The translations under genes were made by a program, and so were the position numbers. The notes under the pieces are model-generated. The model was not told the origin of the DNA. It saw only the letters and a list, made by a program, of their open reading frames with translations, and searched no databases. Source: CAZWHE01 sp964633825 (GTDB lineage Bacteria > Planctomycetota > B15-G4 > CAYZWU01). Taken from it: a stretch of DNA of 10,332 nucleotides. Shown here piece by piece: positions 1-5,412 of this stretch. The stretch lies in contig CAZWHE010000145.1 of assembly GCA_964633825.1 (NCBI GenBank), forward strand, positions 1-10,332. Reading direction: 5' to 3'. Position 1 is the stretch's first letter, and each line of letters starts with the position of its first letter.

Positions 1-81
1 AAGAAACCGATCAGAAAAAGTTCCAAAAATTCTAAAATACCCCGTATCAGTATTCCTGTTCCTCTAGAAGTCAGCAATTGA
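1..81 (+). CDS. 3' end of an unidentified upstream frame
   Basis: Frame +1 is open from the first base to a TGA at 79-81. It encodes about 26 residues that are rich in Lys, Ser and Ile and end in PVPLEVSN. The stop lies 9 bases before the hicA start, the spacing expected of a two-gene toxin-antitoxin operon, so this could be the tail of a HicB-type antitoxin. Too little is present to recognise any domain, and an open frame of 26 codons can occur by chance in AT-rich DNA. Function is not assigned. Confidence 0.3.
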   Translation, partial: KKPIRKSSKNSKIPRISIPVPLEVSN

Positions 82-90
82 AAAGTTCAA

Positions 91-321
91 ATGCCTTGTA
101 TAACTCCTGTATCTTGGAGGGTGCTCACACGCGTATTTGAAATGGCGGGCTTCCGTCTGGAGAGAGGGACAAGCAGCCATCTCGTCTATTCAAAAGAAGG
201 TGTTCTCAGGCCCGTCATTATTCCGAAGTACAAAAATATAACTGTTGCTATCATCAGGGGCCTGCTCAGAACAGCCGGGATGACCAGGGAAGAATATTTC
301 AGGTATCTCAATAAAGCCTAA
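91..321 (+). CDS. hicA: HicA-family toxin (putative mRNA interferase)
   Basis: A 76-residue protein matching the HicA/YcfA double-stranded-RNA-binding-like fold in length and motif order. It has a PVS start segment (residues 6-8), an AGF turn (19-21), a GTSSH segment with the expected catalytic His30, a basic IPKYK strand (44-48), and a C-terminal helix with AGMTREEY (62-69). In this family the protein cleaves mRNA and is neutralised by HicB. The usual GSH motif is SSH here; the His is kept. The ATG at 91 is chosen because the MP..PVS opening fits the family; the ribosome-binding site is weak. GC is about 47% by hand count, clearly below the following genes, which suggests acquisition. No complete antitoxin gene is in the window; the frame ending at 81 is the only candidate partner. 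The family call is firm, toxicity is inferred. Confidence 0.82.
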   Translation: MPCITPVSWRVLTRVFEMAGFRLERGTSSHLVYSKEGVLRPVIIPKYKNITVAIIRGLLRTAGMTREEYFRYLNKA

Positions 322-365
322 ACAGCATCCGTCCGAACGTTTCGAGCAACTCATAGGATCTGCCC

Positions 366-403
366 ACCCAAAAAATAACAAACCGCCCCCGGAGGGTTTG
401 GGT
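366..403 (+). terminator. Possible terminator hairpin after hicA
   Basis: Two overlapping inverted repeats lie here: ACCCAAA (366-372) with TTTGGGT (397-403), and CAAACC (379-384) with GGTTTG (395-400) around a C-rich centre. A T-rich stretch (412-419) follows at some distance rather than directly. The place, between hicA and the next promoter, fits a terminator, but the U-tract is poor. Confidence 0.28.
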
Positions 404-430
404 CTTTCCCCTTATTTTTCGAACTTGTTT

Positions 431-439
431 TGATATAAT
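431..439 (+). promoter_or_regulatory. Extended -10 promoter upstream of the kelch gene
   Basis: TGATATAAT contains a perfect TATAAT hexamer (434-439) with the TG of an extended -10 element one base upstream. No good -35 hexamer is found at 16-18 bases, which is usual for extended -10 promoters. Transcription would begin near 446 and give a leader of about 90 bases before the ATG at 539. Confidence 0.5.
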
Positions 440-447
440 GCTTTCAT

Positions 448-484
448 CCCCGACAGATGTCTTTTTCAGTGAAATTGATCGGGG
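448..484 (+). other. Leader stem-loop of the kelch mRNA
   Basis: CCCCGA (448-453) pairs perfectly with TCGGGG (479-484). The 25-base loop contains a small TTTC-AGT-GAAA hairpin. It would sit at the very 5' end of a transcript from the 431-439 promoter. A stability or control role is inferred only. Confidence 0.25.
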
Positions 485-538
485 TGAGTGTTTTCGGGTT
501 TTGCTGCAGTGTATTCTCGAGAAAAAAGGGGGGAAACC

Positions 539-1768
539 ATGCAGACGATGAATCAGAGAATTTTCGCATTCGCGCTCGGCATCGGGCTTCTGTTGATATT
601 CCCTGCTTCCGGTTTCGGGCAGTCGTGGACCTATGGCCCGAGCCTGAACCAGGCGCGTCACGGCCTCGATCTGGTGGAACACAACGGAGATATCTACGCC
701 ATCGGCGGGTGGAACGGCGGAACGACTCTCGAGGTTCTCTATTCCGGGGCCGCGAGCTGGACCCCGCTCGCGCCTTTGCCCGTGAAGCAGGAGGGTGTTG
801 CCGCAGCCCTGGTGGGAGACGAGATCTATACTTTCGGCTCCTACGGGCCTTCGAACATCTGCCAGGTCTACGACATCAACACGAACACCTGGTCGACCGG
901 TCCGAGCGTTCCTGTTGCGTTGTATTGGTCGACGGCCGAAGCGGTCGGAGCCGACATCTACCTCATCGCCGGATATTCTCCGGGAGGGGCGGGGGCTCTC
1001 GACACGCTTTACATTCTGGATACTGTATCGGGCACATGGACCCAGGGCGCAAGTCTGCCGGGAACGATCCAGATTCCGGCGTCCGCCCTTCACGGAAACA
1101 TGATCTATGTTTTCGGGAGAAGCGCGGCGTATTACAAATACGATGTTGCGGCCGGGACCTGGACGACCTTTACCGGGCCGCCGAGCGGGCACGGCAACGC
1201 GGCCGAAGCGGTGACGGCGGGTGATACGATCTATCTGATCGGCGGGAATTCGGGATATATCTACGAAGCGTACAAGACGACCGAGCTCTTCGATCCCGCG
1301 ACAGGAGCGTGGACGAGCGGTCCCGATCTGAACACGGGCCGGTACCAGTTCGGAGCGGTCTATGTCTCTTCGGAGGGTAATCTATACGCTGCCGGCGGCC
1401 GGGACGAGAATGCCCAGTCGATTGCATCCGTCGAGATGCTGGCGGCCGCGTCGTTCTCTCTCGCCGTCAGTCCCGACCCGCTCCAGGCGGGCCAGAGCGC
1501 AACCTTCAACATCACGAACGGCCAACCCTTTACGAACACCTACCTCGTCTACAGCCTGGCGGGTCCGGGAAGCGTCTGGGTGCCGATGCTGAACGTCACC
1601 ATCGATCTGGCGAGCCCCAAGAAGGCTTTCGGGCCGACCCAGACCACCGGGACCGGCGCCGTGAGCTGGGGCGCCGCGATCCCGGGCGGAGCCGCCGGGT
1701 TGAGCGTCTGGCTCCAGGGTGTGCAGTACGGCCAGACCACGAACGTTGTGGCGACAACAGTACAGTAA
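539..1768 (+). CDS. Secreted kelch-repeat beta-propeller protein with C-terminal tail module
   Basis: A 409-residue protein. The start at 539 is chosen over upstream in-frame codons because a strong AGGGGGG site (527-533) precedes it by five bases and it opens directly into a signal peptide (hydrophobic core about residues 9-22, cleavage near 25-28). Six kelch blades follow, each with a hydrophobic-IY-x-x-x-G strand: DIYAIGG (51-57), EIYTFGS (95), DIYLIAG (139), MIYVFGR (188), TIYLIGG (230) and NLYAAGG (281). Each is followed by the W/T-containing turn typical of kelch. Residues 305-409 form a beta-rich tail beginning SLAVSPDPL and ending TNVVATTVQ, of a type I associate with exported proteins of Planctomycetota. 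No catalytic motif is visible; binding or surface display is the likely role. The next gene begins 44 bases downstream, so the two are probably cotranscribed. Kelch call firm, ligand unknown. Confidence 0.88.
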   Translation: MQTMNQRIFAFALGIGLLLIFPASGFGQSWTYGPSLNQARHGLDLVEHNGDIYAIGGWNGGTTLEVLYSGAASWTPLAPLPVKQEGVAAALVGDEIYTFGSYGPSNICQVYDINTNTWSTGPSVPVALYWSTAEAVGADIYLIAGYSPGGAGALDTLYILDTVSGTWTQGASLPGTIQIPASALHGNMIYVFGRSAAYYKYDVAAGTWTTFTGPPSGHGNAAEAVTAGDTIYLIGGNSGYIYEAYKTTELFDPATGAWTSGPDLNTGRYQFGAVYVSSEGNLYAAGGRDENAQSIASVEMLAAASFSLAVSPDPLQAGQSATFNITNGQPFTNTYLVYSLAGPGSVWVPMLNVTIDLASPKKAFGPTQTTGTGAVSWGAAIPGGAAGLSVWLQGVQYGQTTNVVATTVQ

Positions 1769-1812
1769 AATCTGTACCATCGTTGGAGTTGAGAATATTC
1801 CAAGGAGGTTCC

Positions 1813-2160
1813 ATGTCTGAATTGAAAGAACTGTCACGCCGTGTGGCCCGGCTCGAACGACGGAACCACGGCCTGAGGCTGGCCCTGTCGCTTGTCCTGG
1901 TTCTCGCCGCCGGTCTTGGATTTTTGGGGTTTACCGGGCAGGGGAAGAAGATCGACAGGCTCGAGGTGAAGTCGCTCGTCGTTCGTGAAGGGTATGGATT
2001 CGGCGAGATCGAGATCCGTCCCTCGGAGATCGTCATGAAAGACGAAAAAGCCCGGAGAAGAATGATCCTCCGAACCTCGGGCATGACCTTCTTCGATCGG
2101 AAGGGAAGGGTCGTCCGCGAGCTGCCCGCTTCGTCCGGAGCGCCGGCAGAGAAGGAGTGA
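1813..2160 (+). CDS. Small one-pass membrane protein with periplasmic beta-rich domain
   Basis: A 115-residue protein. The ATG at 1813 follows an ideal AAGGAGG site (1802-1808); an upstream in-frame TTG at 1783 is rejected. Residues 1-20 are charged and likely helical (ELKELSRRVARLERR, coiled-coil-like). Residues 21-41 form one membrane segment, and 45-103 a beta-rich region with the pattern LVVREGYGFGEIEI, VMKDEKARRRMIL, MTFFDRKGRVVREL. This resembles the short strand repeats ('..D..G..R..L') of uncharacterised single-pass proteins seen in Acidobacteria- and Planctomycetes-like genomes. The tail (105-115) is Ala/Pro/Glu-rich. The charge pattern places the N-terminus in the cytoplasm and the C-terminal domain outside. 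Function unknown. It follows the kelch gene closely and is probably in the same transcript. Confidence 0.78.
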   Translation: MSELKELSRRVARLERRNHGLRLALSLVLVLAAGLGFLGFTGQGKKIDRLEVKSLVVREGYGFGEIEIRPSEIVMKDEKARRRMILRTSGMTFFDRKGRVVRELPASSGAPAEKE

Positions 2161-2184
2161 TGCCGCTTCTCACACCGCCGGCCG

Positions 2185-2203
2185 GATTCTTGTCAAAAGA
2201 ATC
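2185..2203 (+). terminator. Hairpin after the small membrane protein gene, possible terminator
   Basis: GATTCTT (2185-2191) and AAGAATC (2197-2203) form a perfect seven-base inverted repeat with a five-base loop, 24 bases after the stop codon. There is no run of T afterwards, so termination is uncertain; it could instead be a 3'-end processing structure. Confidence 0.25.
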
Positions 2204-2250
2204 TGTCTTCCAGACGGATTGTCCGCCACAAATCCCCGGAGATATTGTTT

Positions 2251-2316
2251 ACCTCAATTATGCATAAAACATCGGCTCAGATCGGCAACCCTCGATGTTT
2301 TTTGCATAGTTGAGGT
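2251..2316 (+). repeat. 24-nt near-perfect inverted repeat in the leader of the ASST-like gene
   Basis: The left arm (2251-2274, starting ACCTCAA and ending ACATCG) and right arm (2293-2316, starting CGATGTT and ending TTGAGGT) are complementary at 22 of 24 positions, around an 18-base loop. The arms are AT-rich compared with the surrounding genes and contain TATGCA on both sides. As RNA this makes a long hairpin; as DNA, a large two-fold site. It lies 59 bases upstream of the ATG at 2375. Possible meanings are a transcription attenuator, a leader control element, a binding site for a dimeric regulator, or the remnant of a small mobile element. Four T follow the right arm (2315-2318 with its last base), too short and late for a clear terminator. 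No second full copy was found in the window. Confidence 0.75.
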
Positions 2317-2333
2317 TTTCTCCGTTCTGTCGA

Positions 2334-2356
2334 GCCGGCGCGTTCGCAGCGCCGGC
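2334..2356 (+). promoter_or_regulatory. GC-rich hairpin just upstream of the ASST-like gene's ribosome-binding site
   Basis: GCCGGCGC (2334-2341) and GCGCCGGC (2349-2356) are perfectly complementary around a seven-base loop. The hairpin ends eight bases before the AAGGA site (2365-2369). With the long repeat at 2251-2316 it gives the transcript two consecutive stem-loops ahead of the start codon. A role in translation control is inferred. Confidence 0.5.
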
Positions 2357-2374
2357 GCATATCGAAGGAATAGA

Positions 2375-3964
2375 ATGATCCGCAGGATATTGATCATGCT
2401 CTTTGTCGCTGGAGCCCTTCCCGTCCTCTCCGGTCCCCTCGACGGACAGGATCGAAAGGTCGGGCTGATCCTAAACAAGGAAGGCGCCTTCGAGGGGTAC
2501 ACGCTCTTCACCCCGATCTTCTCGACCACCACATTTCTGATCGACATGAACGGAAAGGTCGTCCACTCCTGGGAGAGCGATTATCCGCCCGGCCAGTCTG
2601 TCTACCTCCTCGAGAACGGCCATCTCCTTCGCACGGCCGCGATCGGCCCCAGGGGCCCGGTCCAGGGCGGCCGCAGGGGGAACCGCACCTTTCACGGAGG
2701 GGGCTCGGGAGGGCGCGTTCAGGAGTTCACCTGGGAAGGGGACCTCGTCTGGGATTTCGAGTACTCGAGCAGGGACCACCTCCTCCACCACGATATCGAG
2801 CGGCTTCCCAACGGCAACATTCTCATGATCGCCTGGGAGCGGAAATCGGCCGAGGAGGCGATGGCGGCGGGGCGCAATCCCGATACGCTGGGCCATGAAG
2901 GGCTCTGGCCCGACCACGTTATCGAGGTCAAGCCCAAGGGAAAAGAGGGGGGCCGTATCGTTTGGGAGTGGCACGTGTGGGACCACCTGATCCAGGAACA
3001 CGATTCGGCGAAAGATAACTTTGGCTCGGTGGCCGACCATCCCGAGCTCATCGACATCAATCCCAACGACTGGAAAGAGATCATCTCCCCCGAAGAGCGT
3101 GAGAAGCTCGCCGAGCTCGGCTACCTCGGATCCGGCGGCGGCCGCGATTCGAAGCGCGCCAATCCCGACTGGAACCACACGAACTCGATCGCCTACAACG
3201 CCCGACTCGACCAGATCGTGCTCAGCGTCCTCGGGTTCAACGAGATCTGGGTCATCGATCACAGCACCACGACGAAGGAAGCGGCCGGCCACAGGGGCGG
3301 AAAGAGCGGCAGGGGGGGCGATCTCCTTTACCGCTGGGGCAACCCGAAAGCCTACGGCGCCGGCACGGAGGCGGACCAGCGCCTTTTCGCCCAGCACGAC
3401 GCCCACTGGATTCCCCGCGGCCTGAGGGGCGCGGGCAATATCCTGGTCTTCAACAACGGCCGCGGGAGGCGGGGCCGCTACTCTTCCGTCGACGAGATCG
3501 CACCGCCCGTGGATGAAAAGGGCCGGTACCTCCACATTGCGGGAACGAAATTCAGCCCCGCCGAACCGGTCTGGACCTACACCGCTCCCAACAAGTCCGA
3601 CTTCAAGTCGAGCCACATTTCGGGAGTCCAGCGTCTGCCCAACGGCAACACCCTCATCTGCTCCGGCGAAACAGGCACTTTCTTCGAAATCACGTCGGAG
3701 AACGAGGTCGTCTGGAAGTATGTCAATCCCGTCGAGGGAAAACCCCCGGAGAGGCCGGATGGCTTCCGGCCGGGCGGCGGCCCGCCGGGAAGGAGAGGCG
3801 CTCCCCGCCGGGGCGGCCCCGGCGGCCCGGAGTCGAAAAACCCCGTGTTCAAGATCAGCCGTTACGGACCCGACTATGCGGGCCTGGTTGGAAAGGATCT
3901 GACGCCCGGAAAGAGCGTGGAAGAGCTGGTCGCCACAGAAAAAGTCAAAGGGGGAAAAGACTGA
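2375..3964 (+). CDS. Secreted arylsulfotransferase (ASST)-like beta-propeller protein
   Basis: A 529-residue protein. The ATG at 2375 is chosen because AAGGA (2365-2369) lies five bases upstream and a Sec-type signal peptide follows (residues 1 to about 25); an in-frame TTG at 2219 would add 52 residues unlike any leader. The mature part has repeated propeller blades with RLPNGN (143-148) and RLPNGNT (420-426) turns. The conserved His set of bacterial arylsulfotransferase-like proteins appears to be present: LLHHD (136-140), DWNHTNS (265-271), QHDAHWIP (340-347) and SSHISG (412-417). Known ASST enzymes move sulfate between phenols through a sulfo-His in the periplasm; whether this divergent member does so is not shown. 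Oddities: Gly/Arg/Pro-rich inserts (98-114, 306-315, 362-368, 465-484) and a LAELGYLGSGGG segment (245-256) resembling the C-terminal signature of many secreted sulfatases. The C45 gene begins 33 bases downstream. Confidence 0.82.
   Translation: MIRRILIMLFVAGALPVLSGPLDGQDRKVGLILNKEGAFEGYTLFTPIFSTTTFLIDMNGKVVHSWESDYPPGQSVYLLENGHLLRTAAIGPRGPVQGGRRGNRTFHGGGSGGRVQEFTWEGDLVWDFEYSSRDHLLHHDIERLPNGNILMIAWERKSAEEAMAAGRNPDTLGHEGLWPDHVIEVKPKGKEGGRIVWEWHVWDHLIQEHDSAKDNFGSVADHPELIDINPNDWKEIISPEEREKLAELGYLGSGGGRDSKRANPDWNHTNSIAYNARLDQIVLSVLGFNEIWVIDHSTTTKEAAGHRGGKSGRGGDLLYRWGNPKAYGAGTEADQRLFAQHDAHWIPRGLRGAGNILVFNNGRGRRGRYSSVDEIAPPVDEKGRYLHIAGTKFSPAEPVWTYTAPNKSDFKSSHISGVQRLPNGNTLICSGETGTFFEITSENEVVWKYVNPVEGKPPERPDGFRPGGGPPGRRGAPRRGGPGGPESKNPVFKISRYGPDYAGLVGKDLTPGKSVEELVATEKVKGGKD
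3805..3825. repeat. 21-bp GC palindrome inside the ASST-like gene
   Basis: Ten-base arms, CCGCCGGGGC (3805-3814) and GCCCCGGCGG (3816-3825), are perfectly complementary around a single central base. It lies in the stretch that encodes the Gly/Pro/Arg-rich insert, so it may simply follow from repeated Gly and Pro codons. Confidence 0.5.
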
Positions 3965-3997
3965 CATCCGACGATCCCCCATCGAAGGAGACTTTGA

Positions 3998-5245
3998 ATG
4001 AAACGCCGGGATTTCCTGAAGATATCCCTGTCGACCGCAGCCGGCCTGATCGTCGACCCGCTCGGTTTGCCCCTCCGGGCCGGAGAACTTTTCGTCTCGG
4101 AAGGAAATAACAAACCCCATCCCGGCGATTTTCCCGTCATCGTGCTCGACGGCGCTCCCAGGAAGCGCGGTCGGATTCACGGGGAGTCGTGCAGGGACAA
4201 GATCAACGAACTGGTGAGTCAGTGGAAGGCGCTCCTGGCCGGGATCTACGAGACCGACCCTGACAAGTATCTCGAAGAGTTTTTGAAAAAGACAAAATTC
4301 ACCGACGCCATCAGGAAGTGGACGCCCGCCCTGCTGGATGAGGTCGAAGGGATTGCCGAAGGAGCCGGAATCGACTTCGAAACCATGATGGCCTTCCAGT
4401 TCGTCGACGAGGAGTGGTGGTTCGGCCGAAACAAGAGGCTCGACATCCGCCTCCCCGAAACACGGCGCTGCACTGTCTGCGGGGTGTACGGCCAGGAAGG
4501 ACTTCCCACCCTTCTGGCCCAGAACCTCGATTTTTTCAGCTTCACCCATGGACACCAGGTCCTGCTGAAGATCGATCACGAGAATTCTTCTCTCGAATCC
4601 TATGTTCTGACCTACACGGGTCTGATCGGGACGAACGGCCTTAACAGCGGCTCAGTGAGTGTCTGCGTCAACGCACTTCTTCAGCTCGATCAGCGCACCG
4701 ACGGCCTGCCCGTGGCGTTCGTCGTCCGGGGGATTCTCGAACAGCCCGATTACGAGAAAGCGGTCCGGTTCGTGACAGGCATCGATCACGCATCGGGCCA
4801 GGCATACACGATCGGCGGGTCTGACGAAATCGCGTCGTTCGAGCGCTCGGCCAACAAGGTCGTGCCGTTCCTTCCCTATCCCGGGGCCAAAAGGATCTAT
4901 CACACCAATCATCCCATCGTCAGCAGCGACCAGGGTATCTACAAGGAGCAGGTCCTGAAGAAGATCCCGGCTGAACGGAAAAAGGAAGGTCCCGGCCTCT
5001 CCGAGAGAAGGTACGCAACCCTCGAGAAGAGGTTGAAGGATCGAACCAATTCGAGGAGGGTGACAGCAAAGACCCTGAAAGCCGCGCTCGGTTCGCACGA
5101 CGATCCCATTTGCTGCCACAAGCCCGAGAACGGATCTGTCGGCCTCTTCTCCGTCTGTTCCGTCATGGAGCTGTCCGATTCTTCCGTGCTCAATCTCTCT
5201 CCCGGACCGGCCTGCTCGACGGAGTTTTCGAAGTACACTTTCTGA
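3998..5245 (+). CDS. Tat-exported C45-family peptidase/acyltransferase (Ntn hydrolase)
   Basis: A 415-residue protein related to acyl-CoA:6-aminopenicillanate acyltransferase (peptidase C45). The ATG at 3998 follows AAGGAG (3985-3990). A twin-arginine leader is plain: RRDFLK at residues 3-8, then a hydrophobic stretch to about 20. Family landmarks are RGRIHGE (57-63), the segment ETRRCTVCG (154-162), AQNLDFF (174-180), an HxNH segment (302-305) and a C-terminal PICCHKP...SVCSVMEL...SPGPACSTEF block (370-410). Cys158 is the predicted nucleophile, exposed by self-cleavage after Arg157 as in Ntn hydrolases, and Asn175-Asp178 match the usual active-site neighbourhood. Family members cleave or transfer acyl groups on amides; the substrate here is unknown. 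It sits 33 bases behind the ASST-like gene, so both are probably made together and work outside the cytoplasm. Family call firm, substrate open. Confidence 0.87.
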   Translation: MKRRDFLKISLSTAAGLIVDPLGLPLRAGELFVSEGNNKPHPGDFPVIVLDGAPRKRGRIHGESCRDKINELVSQWKALLAGIYETDPDKYLEEFLKKTKFTDAIRKWTPALLDEVEGIAEGAGIDFETMMAFQFVDEEWWFGRNKRLDIRLPETRRCTVCGVYGQEGLPTLLAQNLDFFSFTHGHQVLLKIDHENSSLESYVLTYTGLIGTNGLNSGSVSVCVNALLQLDQRTDGLPVAFVVRGILEQPDYEKAVRFVTGIDHASGQAYTIGGSDEIASFERSANKVVPFLPYPGAKRIYHTNHPIVSSDQGIYKEQVLKKIPAERKKEGPGLSERRYATLEKRLKDRTNSRRVTAKTLKAALGSHDDPICCHKPENGSVGLFSVCSVMELSDSSVLNLSPGPACSTEFSKYTF

Positions 5246-5283
5246 GAAGAGGACCGACGTTCCGATTACCGATCAATCAGGAA

Positions 5284-5313
5284 TTCCATATCATTTTACT
5301 TCCTACATATAAA
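5284..5313 (+). promoter_or_regulatory. Candidate promoter for the SBBP-repeat gene
   Basis: TATAAA (5308-5313) is a fair -10 element, with a weak TTCCAT (5284-5289) 18 bases upstream. This AT-rich patch is the only promoter-like stretch between the C45 stop (5245) and the next start (5413). No convincing terminator for the preceding gene is visible here. Confidence 0.28.
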
Positions 5314-5412
5314 TGAAATTTTGTATTGAGAGGACCCCGGATCAGGCTAATAAACCCTCCTCGATCCCTTTCAATCCATTCAATCGAACAGAATTCCGCG
5401 AGGAGGAAGCCC

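Noticed and set aside
308..1192. A 294-codon minus-strand frame, and a 255-codon plus-strand frame at 457-1224
   Set aside because: Both overlap the kelch gene in other frames and are Arg-rich, low-complexity translations typical of shadows.
1760..1778. A GTACAG/CTGTAC inverted repeat around the kelch stop codon as a terminator
   Set aside because: Only six base pairs with no T-run, and the next gene starts 44 bases downstream with a strong ribosome-binding site, so read-through is more likely.
2219..2374. A TTG start giving a longer ASST-like protein
   Set aside because: It would place the long inverted repeat inside coding sequence and add 52 residues before a good signal peptide. The ATG at 2375 has a well-placed ribosome-binding site.
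2471..4579. A 702-codon open frame on the minus strand across the ASST-like and C45 genes
   Set aside because: It is antisense to two clearly homologous genes. GC-rich third positions keep this frame open, the translation has no recognisable domain, and it crosses an intergenic gap.
5310..5335. A partial resemblance of the TTTTGTATTGAGAGG stretch to the right arm of the 2251-2316 repeat
   Set aside because: The match is short with gaps, and no partner arm is present nearby; chance in AT-rich DNA is more likely.
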